Below, one piece after another: positions 27,935-35,721 of a stretch of DNA of 64,000 nt. The DNA is from Bordetella ansorpii (GTDB taxonomy: Bacteria; Pseudomonadota; Gammaproteobacteria; Burkholderiales; Burkholderiaceae_B). The DNA lies in the NCBI RefSeq assembly GCF_900078705.1, contig NZ_FKIF01000006.1, positions 992,001-1,056,000 of the forward strand, written 5' to 3'. Under the pieces are notes generated by a model, which was not told where the DNA came from, did not search any database, and saw only the letters and a list, made by a program, of their open reading frames with translations. The position numbers were made by a program, and so were the translations under genes. Position 1 is the stretch's first letter. Each line of letters opens with the position of its first letter.

Positions 27935-29659
27935 TTGGCCTCGAAACCCAACGCTGACGCGAAAACCCGCGCCGCCAGCAAGCATTCCTTCACCCGCCGC
28001 CATTTCCTGGGCACCGCCGCGCTGGGCGCCGGCGCCGTGGCGATCGGCTATCACGCCCTCTCCGACGACCAGTACCGCGCCGAGAAAGCCGACCGCAATG
28101 TGGACGTGCTGCTGATCGGCGGCGGCATCATGAGCGCGACGCTGGGCACCTACCTGACCGAGCTCGAACCCAAGTGGTCGCTCGAAATCTTCGAACGCCT
28201 GGACGGCGTGGCGCAGGAAAGCTCCAACGGCTGGAACAACGCGGGCACCGGCCACTCGGCCCTGTGCGAGCTGAACTACACGCCGATGGACGTCGACGGC
28301 AATGTCCAGATCGCCAAGGCCATCGAGATCAACGAGCAATTCCAGGTCTCGCGCCAGTTCTGGTCGCACCAGGTGCGCCGCGGCGTGCTGGGCCAGCCGC
28401 GCGAGTTCATCAATTCGACGCCGCACATGAACCTGGTCTGGGGCCAGGAGAACGTCGACTTCATGAAGAAGCGCGTCGCCGCCCTGCAGGCCAGCCCGCT
28501 GTTCACCGGCATGGAGCTGACGACCGACCCGGCCAGGATCGCCGAATGGGTGCCGGTCATGATGGAAGGCCGCCAGAGCGGCCAGATGCTGGCCGCCACG
28601 CGCTCGCCGCTGGGCACCGACGTGAACCTGGGCGAGATCACCCGCCAGTTCTACAGCCACCTGACCGGCACGTCGAAACTGAAGCTGTCGACCGGCCATG
28701 AAGTGCGCTCCATCACGCGCAACCCGGACGGCACCTGGCGCGTCTCGGCCTTCGACATGAAGGACGGCTCGAAGATCCAGACGGTCGACGCGCGCTTCGT
28801 GTTCATCGGCGCGGGCGGCGCGGCGCTGCCGCTGCTGCAGAAGTCCGGCATCCCGGAAGGCAGGCAGTACGGCGGCTTTCCCGTGGGCGGCGCGTTCCTG
28901 GTCACCGAGAATCCCGAGATCGCGCAGCGCCACCTGGCCAAGGTGTACGGCATGGCCGAAACGGGCTCGCCCCCGATGTCGGTGCCCCACCTGGACACGC
29001 GGGTGCTGGACGGCAAGCGCGTGCTGCTGTTCGGCCCGTTCGCCACCTGGTCGAGCAAGTTCCTGAAGGAAGGCTCGTACTTCGACCTGCCCGCGTCGCT
29101 GACGATGAGCAACCTGATCCCGTCGATGCAGGTCGGCGTGCACGAGTTCGGGCTGGTGAAGTACCTGGCCGAGCAGCTCTCCCTGTCCAAGGAAGAGCAG
29201 ATGAACGAACTGCGCCGCTACATGCCCGAGGCCCGCGATGAAGACTGGCGCCTGTGGCAGGCTGGCCAGCGCGTGCAGATCATCAAGAACGATCCCGAAA
29301 AGGGCGGCGAGCTGAAGCTGGGCACCGAGATCGTCATGGCGAAGGACCGATCCATCGCCGCCCTGCTGGGCGCCTCGCCTGGCGGCTCGACCTCGCCGGC
29401 CATCATGCTGTCGCTGCTGCAGCGCGCCTTCCCGGATCAGGTGAAATCGGCCGCCTGGCAGGACAAGCTGCACCAGATCATTCCCAGCTACGGCAGGAAG
29501 CTGAACGAGAATCCCGAGCTGCTGGCCACCGTGTGGCGCGACACCGAGCAGGCGCTGCAACTGGCGATCCCGTCGCCCAGCCTGTCGGGCGTGCAGGCCG
29601 GCGCCGCCGCGCCGCGGAATCCCGCGCCGGTGCCCAAGGTGTCGGACATCCAGCTGTAA
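27935..29659 (+). CDS. mqo: malate:quinone oxidoreductase
   Basis: Mqo is an FAD-dependent membrane-associated enzyme that oxidises malate to oxaloacetate and passes electrons to quinone. The 574-residue protein has the FAD motif VDVLLIGGGIMSATLGTYL at residues ~57-75 and Mqo signatures ERLDGVAQESSNGWNNAGTGHSALCELNYTP and SPGGSTSPAIMLSLLQRAFP. The start is TTG with GGAG 11 bases upstream. The first 40 residues contain S-F-T-R21-R22-H-F-L-G followed by a hydrophobic stretch, a twin-arginine-like signal that is unusual for an enzyme generally placed on the cytoplasmic side. Convergent with leuA. Confidence 0.94.
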   Translation: MASKPNADAKTRAASKHSFTRRHFLGTAALGAGAVAIGYHALSDDQYRAEKADRNVDVLLIGGGIMSATLGTYLTELEPKWSLEIFERLDGVAQESSNGWNNAGTGHSALCELNYTPMDVDGNVQIAKAIEINEQFQVSRQFWSHQVRRGVLGQPREFINSTPHMNLVWGQENVDFMKKRVAALQASPLFTGMELTTDPARIAEWVPVMMEGRQSGQMLAATRSPLGTDVNLGEITRQFYSHLTGTSKLKLSTGHEVRSITRNPDGTWRVSAFDMKDGSKIQTVDARFVFIGAGGAALPLLQKSGIPEGRQYGGFPVGGAFLVTENPEIAQRHLAKVYGMAETGSPPMSVPHLDTRVLDGKRVLLFGPFATWSSKFLKEGSYFDLPASLTMSNLIPSMQVGVHEFGLVKYLAEQLSLSKEEQMNELRRYMPEARDEDWRLWQAGQRVQIIKNDPEKGGELKLGTEIVMAKDRSIAALLGASPGGSTSPAIMLSLLQRAFPDQVKSAAWQDKLHQIIPSYGRKLNENPELLATVWRDTEQALQLAIPSPSLSGVQAGAAAPRNPAPVPKVSDIQL

Positions 29660-29682
29660 AGGCGGGCCGTCACCCGCTGCGC

Positions 29683-31335
29683 TCAGAACCTTGCCGCCGC
29701 CCCCAGCACGGCCAGGACCGACGCGGTGGCGATGTTCGGGTGGCGGCCCACGCCGAAACGCGAACCGGGCACTCCGGGCACGGCAGCCTCGACAATCGCG
29801 ACGGCCACCGCATCGGAACCCGCGCCCAGGCTGCGCTGCTCATAACTGTCGATGCGCAATGTCCCCCCCAGCGCCGCCACGGTCGCGGCGATCGGCCCGT
29901 TGCCGGTTCCCTCGACGACCCGGACCTGCCCCTGCGCATTCGCCAGTTCCAGCCGGATGCCCTGCCCGTCCGCATGCTCGAACAGATGGTGGTCGCGATG
30001 GATGAAGTCGGATTGCCCTCGTACCGCCGCGAGATACGTGCGGTCGAAGACCGCCCAGATCTGCTCGCTGCTCAGTTCCGTCTCGCTGGCGTCGGCCAGC
30101 GCCTGGACGATGGCGCTGAACTCCACCTGCATGCGGCGGGGCATGACGATGCCGTGGTCGCGTTGCAGCAGAAACGCGATACCGCCCTTGCCCGACTGGC
30201 TGTTGACCCGCACGATACTGTCGTAGGTGCGGCCCAGATCCTTCGGGTCGATCGGCAGGTAGGGCACGCGCCACCGCGCATCGGCTTTCTGCGCCGCGAA
30301 TCCCTTGGCGATGGCGTCCTGGTGCGACCCGGAGAATGCGGTGAACACCAGATCCCCCACGTACGGATGGCGGGGATGGATGGGCAGCGCGGTGCAATCC
30401 TCGGCCACGCGCGCCACCGCCGCGATGTCGGAGAAATCCAGTCCCGGCGCAATGCCCTGGGTATACAGATTCAGCGCCAGCGTCACCACATCGACGTTGC
30501 CGCTGCGCTCGCCATTGCCGAACAGGCAGCCTTCGACCCGCTGCGCGCCGGCCAGCATGGCCTGTTCGGCGCACGCCACGCCGGTGCCCCTGTCGTTATG
30601 GGGATGCACGGACAGCACGATGTGTTCGCGCCGTTCCAGCCGCCGGTCCATCCATTCGATCTGATCGGCGAAGACGTTGGGCGTGGAGACCTCCACGGTC
30701 GTCGGCAGATTGACGATCATCGGCCGCCGCGGCCCGGCGTCCCAGGCGCGGATGGCGGCATTGCAGACCGCCAGCGAGACATCCAGTTCGGCCATGCAGA
30801 ACGTCTCGGGCGAGTATTGCAGGACCCATTCGGTCTCGGGATGCTCGGCCGTCAACTGCTTGAACCTTTCGATATGGCGCTCCACCATCTCGACGATCTG
30901 CGGCACGCTCATGCCGAAGACGATCTCTCGCCAGGCCGGCGCGATGGCGTTGTAGAAATGCACGATCACCCGCCGCGCGCCCGCGACGCTGCGCACCGTG
31001 TCGGTGATCAGGTCATCGCGCAGTTGCGTCATGACCATGGGCGTGACGTCGTCGGGAATCCGGCCCGCGTCGATGAGGTGGCGCACGATGTCGAAATCGG
31101 TGCGCGACGCGGCGGGGAAGCCCACTTCGATTTCCTTGAAACCGATGCGCACTAACTCATCGAACAGGCGCAGCTTGCGGTCACGGTTCATCGGCTCGAA
31201 CAGCGCCTGGTTGCCGTCGCGCAGGTCGGTGGACAGCCAGACCGGTGCCCGCGTCAGCGTGCGCGAGGGCCATCGGCGGTCGGCAAGATCGACCGGGGGA
31301 ACGGGATGGTATTTGGGGGAAGGGTCAGCCAGCAT
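29683..31335 (-). CDS. leuA: 2-isopropylmalate synthase
   Basis: LeuA condenses acetyl-CoA and 2-oxoisovalerate, the first committed step of leucine synthesis. The protein is about 550 residues, the longer LeuA type. Visible motifs are the TIM-barrel entry APVWLSTDLRDGNQAL, FKEIEVGFPAASRTDFD, the metal-binding HPHNDRGTGVACAEQAMLAGA, and GERSGNVDVVTLALNLY. The C-terminal regulatory domain (last ~130 residues) mediates leucine feedback. The ATG at 31335 has GGAG nine bases upstream; a GTG at 31365 is also in frame. A leucine-rich leader peptide and alternative RNA stems lie upstream. Confidence 0.95.
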   Translation of the reverse strand: MLADPSPKYHPVPPVDLADRRWPSRTLTRAPVWLSTDLRDGNQALFEPMNRDRKLRLFDELVRIGFKEIEVGFPAASRTDFDIVRHLIDAGRIPDDVTPMVMTQLRDDLITDTVRSVAGARRVIVHFYNAIAPAWREIVFGMSVPQIVEMVERHIERFKQLTAEHPETEWVLQYSPETFCMAELDVSLAVCNAAIRAWDAGPRRPMIVNLPTTVEVSTPNVFADQIEWMDRRLERREHIVLSVHPHNDRGTGVACAEQAMLAGAQRVEGCLFGNGERSGNVDVVTLALNLYTQGIAPGLDFSDIAAVARVAEDCTALPIHPRHPYVGDLVFTAFSGSHQDAIAKGFAAQKADARWRVPYLPIDPKDLGRTYDSIVRVNSQSGKGGIAFLLQRDHGIVMPRRMQVEFSAIVQALADASETELSSEQIWAVFDRTYLAAVRGQSDFIHRDHHLFEHADGQGIRLELANAQGQVRVVEGTGNGPIAATVAALGGTLRIDSYEQRSLGAGSDAVAVAIVEAAVPGVPGSRFGVGRHPNIATASVLAVLGAAARF

Positions 31336-31364
31336 GATGGGATGCTCCAAGACAATCGATGACA

Positions 31365-31459
31365 CCCGATCCCCCTGGCCTGGAACAAGCTGACGCGGTC
31401 GGGGTCAGGGGGGATCAGGATGGGTCGTGACGCGGAAGGACGCGTGCGGACCCCGACCG
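31365..31459 (-). promoter_or_regulatory. leu attenuator-like region with mutually exclusive RNA stems
   Basis: On the minus strand, an 11-bp perfect stem joins 31449-31459 to 31396-31406 (CGGTCGGGGTC / GACCCCGACCG). A competing stem joins 31406-31419 (CCTGATCCCCCCTG) to 31365-31377 (CAGGGGGATCGGG), with one bulged C. The two cannot coexist because their arms interleave. The first stem starts three bases after the block of Leu codons of the leader peptide, where a stalled ribosome would cover it. No T-run follows the second stem, so the output could be translational or Rho-dependent. Confidence 0.65.
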
Positions 31460-31503
31460 TGGAGCAGCCGTAGTAGCCATTGCGCGAGACCGGGTAAGAA
31501 CAT
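31405..31503 (-). CDS. leuL: leuA leader peptide (32 residues)
   Basis: The short frame begins MFLPGLAQWLLRLL, with six Leu in the first 14 residues. Leu-3 is TTA and Leu-10/11 are CTA CTA, codons that are very rare in this GC-rich genome, so translation should be very sensitive to charged tRNA-Leu. This is the hallmark of a leucine-attenuation leader. It lies between a candidate promoter and the alternative stems upstream of leuA. No clear Shine-Dalgarno was seen before the ATG, which is the main weakness. Confidence 0.72.
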   Translation of the reverse strand: MFLPGLAQWLLRLLHGRGPHASFRVTTHPDPP

Positions 31504-31534
31504 GCGTGGGATCGACGTGGGGATTCGCGCTTGC

Positions 31535-31563
31535 ATGCTAGGCTTGCCGGAGCAGTCCGTCTA
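31535..31563 (-). promoter_or_regulatory. candidate promoter of the leuL-leuA transcript
   Basis: On the minus strand TAGACG (31558-31563), a 17-base spacer and TAGCAT (31535-31540) form a moderate sigma-70 promoter. Initiation would be near 31528, about 25 bases before the leader-peptide ATG. An inverted repeat GTCTA...TAGAC (31559-31576) overlaps the -35 and could be an operator shared with the divergent araC-type gene. Confidence 0.4.
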
Positions 31564-31610
31564 CATAAAAATAGACATCTTCTTTCTTTATTTGGACAAA
31601 CGACATCGCC

Positions 31611-32441
31611 ATGGGATACCTCGCTCCAGAAGATGGCGGGCATGCCCTGGACCTGGCGGCCAGGCAGGTTCCCGATGTACCCGTGTTCGGCGCCGCCGTG
31701 CGCTATCCACAGGGCCACACCGTGCCCGTCCATACCCATCCCCATGGTCACCTGATCTACGCGGATCGCGGCCTGTTGCGGGTCGAGGCCGGGAGCGGCC
31801 AATGGCTGGTGCCGCCCACGGCGGCGGTCTGGCTGCGGCCGGGCGTGGCGCACCGCCTGATCGTGCCCGTGGCGCTGCGGGCGCATGGCCTGTTTCTGCG
31901 CACGGAGGTGTGCGCCCGCCTGCCGGCGACGGATTGCGTCATCCATGTCTCGGGGTTGCTGCGCGAGTTGATCATGGCGCTGACCCGCGCCGGCGACGCG
32001 GCCGCGCCTGAGCGCACGCGTTTGCTGGGCGCGCTGCTAGCCGAGGAACTGCGTGCCCAGCCAGTGCTTCCGTTTCATCTTCCATGGCCCACCGATGGCA
32101 TGGGCGGGGCAGGCGGCCCGATACACCGCACTTGCCAGATGCTGCTGAACGATCCCGCGGATACCGCCACCGCCGCGCAGTGGGCGGACAGGCTGGCGCT
32201 GGGTGGCAAGACGTTCCACCGGCGCTTTCTGCAAGCCACCGGCATGACGTTCGGCAAATGGCGGCAGCAGCTACGGCTGATGTCTTCGCTTACCCCGCTG
32301 ATGCAGGGGACGCCCATCACGCAGGTGGCGCTGGCCTGTGGCTACGACAGCCACAGCGCCTATACGACGGCCTTCAGCAAGCAGTTCGGGCAGCCGCCCT
32401 CCGCCTACGCGTCGAACGGCACGGCCGCCGATGCGTCGTGA
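31611..32441 (+). CDS. AraC family transcriptional regulator with N-terminal cupin
   Basis: The 276-residue protein has an N-terminal cupin ligand domain (VPVHTHPHGHLIYADRGLLRVEAGSGQWLVPPTAAVWLRPGVAHRL) and a C-terminal AraC DNA-binding domain over the last ~100 residues (LALGGKTFHRRFLQATGMTFGKWRQQLRL ... ITQVALACGYDSHSAYTTAFSKQFG). It is divergent from leuA, so it may act on the shared intergenic region, but no target can be assigned from sequence. The conserved second HTH (ACGYDSHSAYTTAFSKQFG) is intact. Confidence 0.9.
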   Translation: MGYLAPEDGGHALDLAARQVPDVPVFGAAVRYPQGHTVPVHTHPHGHLIYADRGLLRVEAGSGQWLVPPTAAVWLRPGVAHRLIVPVALRAHGLFLRTEVCARLPATDCVIHVSGLLRELIMALTRAGDAAAPERTRLLGALLAEELRAQPVLPFHLPWPTDGMGGAGGPIHRTCQMLLNDPADTATAAQWADRLALGGKTFHRRFLQATGMTFGKWRQQLRLMSSLTPLMQGTPITQVALACGYDSHSAYTTAFSKQFGQPPSAYASNGTAADAS

Positions 32442-32489
32442 CGTGCGGCATCGCGGCGGAACCGCGCAGCCGCTCCAGGGCGCCGGCGC

Positions 32490-33116
32490 TTACGGCGCCG
32501 CGAACCGATAGACCGCCAGCGTGCTGCGCCATCCGGGCAGCACGCGCACTTCGCGGTCATTGTTGAAGGTGGCCCGTTCCAGGATGCGCAGCTTCAGGCG
32601 CGCGGCCAGGTCCTCGAAATCGCGCAGCGTGCACAGGTGGATGTTGGGCGTGTCGTACCACTGGTACGGCATCTGGCCGGTCACCGGCATGCGGCCGCGC
32701 AGCAGCGCCCAGCCATGCGGCCAGTAGCCGAAGTTGGGAAACGACACCACGCCGTGTCGCGCCACGCGCGCCATCTCGCGCAGGATGTGTTCGGTGCGGT
32801 GCATCGATTGCAGCGTCTGCGACAGCACCACGGTTTCGAACTGCTTGTCGTCGAACAGCGCCAGGCCGTCTTCCAGGTTCTGCTGGATGACGTTCACGCC
32901 CTGCTGCACACAGGTGATGACGTGGTTGTCGTCGATCTCGACGCCGGCGCCGCGCACCTGGCGGTGATCGCGCAGCCAGGCCAGCAGTTCGCCGTCGCCG
33001 CAGCCCAGGTCGAGCACGCGGCTGCCGGGATCGATCCAGCTGGCGATGCGCGCCAGGTCGGGGCGCAGTGCGGGGGCATCGGAACGGGCGGATACAGAAT
33101 TCATGGGGCGCGTCAT
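32490..33116 (-). CDS. metW: methionine biosynthesis protein MetW
   Basis: The 208-residue class I SAM-dependent methyltransferase-like protein has the nucleotide motif [16 protein letters not shown] and MetW-specific patterns [28 protein letters not shown] and [17 protein letters not shown]. MetW is needed, with MetX, for homoserine acylation in methionine synthesis, probably as a modulator of MetX. It overlaps the metX stop by four bases (ATGA at 33113-33116), so it is co-translated. Confidence 0.94.
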   Translation of the reverse strand: MTRPMNSVSARSDAPALRPDLARIASWIDPGSRVLDLGCGDGELLAWLRDHRQVRGAGVEIDDNHVITCVQQGVNVIQQNLEDGLALFDDKQFETVVLSQTLQSMHRTEHILREMARVARHGVVSFPNFGYWPHGWALLRGRMPVTGQMPYQWYDTPNIHLCTLRDFEDLAARLKLRILERATFNNDREVRVLPGWRSTLAVYRFAAP

Positions 33117-34342
33117 CCTTGGGCGGCGACCGGCTCCGTCAGGCCGAGTTCGCGCGCGATGCGTTCGTAGTAGCCGCGCACCACGGCGTGATAGCGGCTG
33201 TCTTCCAGCAGGAAGGCATCGTGGCCGTGCGGCGCATCGATCTCGGCATACGTGACGGGGCTGCCGTTCTTCAGCAGCGCGCGCACGATCTCGCGCGAGC
33301 GTTCGGGCGGAAAGCGCCAGTCGGTGGAGAACGACACCAGCAGGAAATCGGCGGTGGCCGGCGCCAGCGCGCGCGCCAGGTCGCCGCCGGTGTCGCGAGC
33401 CGGATCGAAATAGTCCAGCGCGCGCGTGATCAGCAGGTAGGTGTTGGCGTCGAAATAGCGCGAGAACTTCTCGCCCTGGTAGCGCAGGTACGACTCGACC
33501 TCGAACTCGACGTCGTAGCCGTAGCGGTAGGCGCCGTTCTCGGCGGGCTCGCGCCGCGTGCGGCCGAACTTCTCGGCCATGTCGTCATCCGACAGGTACG
33601 TGATGTGGCCGATCATGCGCGCCACCGACAGGCCGCGGCGCGGCACGGTGCCATGCGCGTAGTAGTCGCCGCCATGGAAATCGGGATCGGTGATGATGGC
33701 GCGGCGCGCCACTTCATTGAAGCCGATGTTCTGCGCGGACAGGCGCGGCGTGCTGGCGATGACCACGCAGTGGGCCACCCGCTCGGGGCAGGTGATGGCC
33801 CAGCTGAGGGCTTGCATGCCGCCCAGCGAACCCCCCATCACCGCGGCGAAACGCTCGATGCCGAAGTGGTCGGCCACGCGCGCCTGGGCATGCACCCAGT
33901 CCTCGACCGTCAGCACCGGAAAGGCGGCGCCCCACGGCCGGCCGGAGACCGGATCGGTGCTGGCCGGCCCGGTGGAGCCGAAGCACGAGCCCAGGTTGTT
34001 GACGCCGATGACGAAGAAGCGGTTGGTGTCCACGGGCTTGCCCGGCCCGACCATGTTGTCCCACCAGCCGACGTCCTTGGGGTTGTCGGCGGCGATGCCG
34101 GCCACGTGGTGCGAGGCGTTCAGCGCGTGGCACACCAGCACCGCGTTGCTGCGCTCGGCGTTCAGCGTGCCGTAGGTCTCGATGGCCAATTCATAGGACG
34201 ACAGCGATTGCCCGCTGGCCAGGGGCAGCGGATCGTCGAAGCGCAGGAAAGTGGGAGAAACGACGCCCACCGAGCCGTGATCATCGGCCTGGGACGCGGA
34301 GGCGGCAACCGCCTCGCTCGATTCGAGAGCAGGAAGGGTCAT
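33113..34342 (-). CDS. metX: homoserine O-acyltransferase MetX
   Basis: MetX activates homoserine for transsulfuration or direct sulfhydrylation. The 409-residue alpha/beta hydrolase-fold protein has the nucleophile elbow [13 protein letters not shown], the oxyanion pattern [12 protein letters not shown], and the C-terminal [14 protein letters not shown] with the catalytic His. MetX family members use acetyl- or succinyl-CoA; the two cannot be separated safely by eye. The ATG at 34342 is set by the SAM-II riboswitch ending just before it. Operon metXW, leftward. Confidence 0.94.
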   Translation of the reverse strand: MTLPALESSEAVAASASQADDHGSVGVVSPTFLRFDDPLPLASGQSLSSYELAIETYGTLNAERSNAVLVCHALNASHHVAGIAADNPKDVGWWDNMVGPGKPVDTNRFFVIGVNNLGSCFGSTGPASTDPVSGRPWGAAFPVLTVEDWVHAQARVADHFGIERFAAVMGGSLGGMQALSWAITCPERVAHCVVIASTPRLSAQNIGFNEVARRAIITDPDFHGGDYYAHGTVPRRGLSVARMIGHITYLSDDDMAEKFGRTRREPAENGAYRYGYDVEFEVESYLRYQGEKFSRYFDANTYLLITRALDYFDPARDTGGDLARALAPATADFLLVSFSTDWRFPPERSREIVRALLKNGSPVTYAEIDAPHGHDAFLLEDSRYHAVVRGYYERIARELGLTEPVAAQG

Positions 34343-34345
34343 ACG

Positions 34346-34402
34346 GACCTCTTTAGCAGGATTTATAGAGGCGCCCGCAAGCGGATCAGGCAAATCGGCG
34401 CC
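34346..34402 (-). promoter_or_regulatory. SAM-II riboswitch of metXW
   Basis: Read on the minus strand the element is GGCGCC (34397-34402) then GATTT, a CTTGC-containing segment, GGCGCC (34370-34375) closing P1, TATAAAT in the A/U-rich L3, and GCTAAAGAGG (34348-34357). These match the SAM-II pseudoknot consensus in order and spacing. The GCTAAAGAGG arm contains the Shine-Dalgarno of metX, five to ten bases from the ATG, so SAM binding should occlude translation. Confidence 0.85.
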
Positions 34403-34489
34403 GTTCGAAGCGTGAATTCTAGCACTGGCCCGGACCGCCGGGTCTGGCGGGCGGCAGCGGGGGCCGGTCCGGCCTGGCCGTGCGGCGCC

Positions 34490-35239
34490 TCAGACCAGGG
34501 CAACGTCCTGGCCCAGATACTCGTAGTGCTCGGTGTTGACGCGCGACACGCGCCACTCGACCGGCTGGCGGCTGTAGGAATAGGCCACGCGCCGCACTTC
34601 CAGCAGCGGCGCGCCCTCCGCCACGCCCAGCCAGGCGGCGTGCTGCGGGTCGGCCAGGCAGGTGCGCAGGCGTTCGTCGGTGGCGATGACGTTCACGCCG
34701 AACATGTCCTGGTAGAAGCTGTAGAGCGTGCCGGTGCGTTCGTGCAGCATGCGTTCGGTCAGTCCGGAGAAGCGCGCATCGGGCAGGCAGATGGTGTCGG
34801 TCTGGACCAGCTCTCCGTTAAGGGAAAGCACGTTCGAGAACTCGAACACGCTGGCGCCGGTGGCCAGCCCCAGCTTCTCGCGCGCCAGGGCGCTGGCGCG
34901 CACGCGCCGGAAACGCTGCAACGCCGTGACGGGATACGACTTGTGGCCGTCCTGGCGGACGATGCGGAAGAACTTGAAGAAATGCGAGTTGCGGCTGTGC
35001 ACGGCCACGTAGGTGCCACGGCCCTGCTGGCGCACCAGGATGTTCTCGGCGGCAAGGTCGTCGATGGCCTTGCGCAGCGTGCCGATGGACACGCCGAAGC
35101 GCTCCGCCAGCTGTTTCTCGGGCGGGATGGCGTCGCCCTGCTTCCACTCGCCCTGCGCCAGGGCGGCCAGCACGGCCTGCTTGACCTGCTCGTAGAGGGG
35201 GCTGCCGGGAGGCGCCTCGGGAAGAAGAATCTGGTTCAT
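34490..35239 (-). CDS. GntR/HutC family regulator, likely of the sulfolactate operon
   Basis: The 249-residue protein has a GntR wHTH at residues ~14-75 (SPLYEQVKQAVLAAL...IPPEKQLAERFGVSIGTLRKAIDDLAAENILVRQQGRGTYVA) and a UTRA ligand domain (residues ~95-240) of the HutC subfamily. It is divergent from the suyAB-like genes; a perfect palindrome ATCATATATATGAT lies between. Autoregulation and repression of suyAB lifted by sulfolactate or a related ligand is an inference from position. Confidence 0.88.
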   Translation of the reverse strand: MNQILLPEAPPGSPLYEQVKQAVLAALAQGEWKQGDAIPPEKQLAERFGVSIGTLRKAIDDLAAENILVRQQGRGTYVAVHSRNSHFFKFFRIVRQDGHKSYPVTALQRFRRVRASALAREKLGLATGASVFEFSNVLSLNGELVQTDTICLPDARFSGLTERMLHERTGTLYSFYQDMFGVNVIATDERLRTCLADPQHAAWLGVAEGAPLLEVRRVAYSYSRQPVEWRVSRVNTEHYEYLGQDVALV

Positions 35240-35306
35240 CGTGAACGGAACGACTGCGATTCCCGGGATTCTACCGGTTGCGCTCGCAACGCCTCAAGTC
35301 ATTTAA

Positions 35307-35320
35307 ATCATATATATGAT
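35307..35320. promoter_or_regulatory. palindromic operator between the GntR regulator and suyAB
   Basis: ATCATATATATGAT is a perfect 14-base palindrome in an otherwise GC-rich context, adjoining a second palindrome ATTTAAAT (35301-35308). It lies 68 bases from the regulator start and about 85 bases from the suyA-like ATG. Size and AT core fit a GntR-family operator that covers both promoters. Confidence 0.6.
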
Positions 35321-35405
35321 CTAGTTGACTTTGAGAAAGCAGGCCCATAACATGCGTGCTCCAGCCCGGCCGCGGGACGGCCGTGCGACACCTCAGGAGG
35401 AAACA

Positions 35406-35687
35406 ATGATTCACGCCGTATTGCACGACGCCAAGGACACCGTGGCCGTCGTCGTGGTCGAAGGCCTGACCGCGGGGACGGAACTCAACGCCTGGATCAT
35501 GGACGAGGACCGCGTCATCCAGGTCCGCGCCCGCCAGGACATCCCGATCGGCCACAAGGTGGCGCTGGCCGACATGGGCGTGGGCGACACGATCTACAAG
35601 TACGGGGAAGACATCGGCAAGGTGGTGGCGCCCATCCAGGCGGGCCAGCACGCCCACGTGCACAACATCAAGACCAAGCGCTGGTAA
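35406..35687 (+). CDS. suyA: SuyA-like small subunit, (2R)-sulfolactate sulfo-lyase (UxaA N-terminal SAF family)
   Basis: A 93-residue SAF-domain protein like the N-terminal part of altronate/galactarate dehydratases. Motifs are [48 protein letters not shown] and the terminal [10 protein letters not shown]. In the UxaA family this domain can be a separate subunit; in SuyAB the small subunit is of this size (about 8-10 kDa). AGGAGGAAACA precedes the ATG. The neighbours (large subunit, SlcC- and ComC-like dehydrogenases) make sulfolactate more likely than altronate. Confidence 0.72.
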   Translation: MIHAVLHDAKDTVAVVVVEGLTAGTELNAWIMDEDRVIQVRARQDIPIGHKVALADMGVGDTIYKYGEDIGKVVAPIQAGQHAHVHNIKTKRW

Positions 35688-35721
35688 GGCGCGCTCGTCC
35701 ACCCATTACAGGATTCCCGCC

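Noticed and set aside
27720-27935. 6S RNA or a known riboswitch (TPP, cobalamin, FMN) in the mqo leader
   Set aside because: None of the conserved boxes of those families could be found; kept only as an unclassified structured leader.
33068-35350. A 760-codon open frame on the plus strand across metX and the GntR gene
   Set aside because: Antisense to metX, the SAM-II element and a regulator; composition is that of a shadow frame (Gly/Arg/His/Gln-rich) with no domain.
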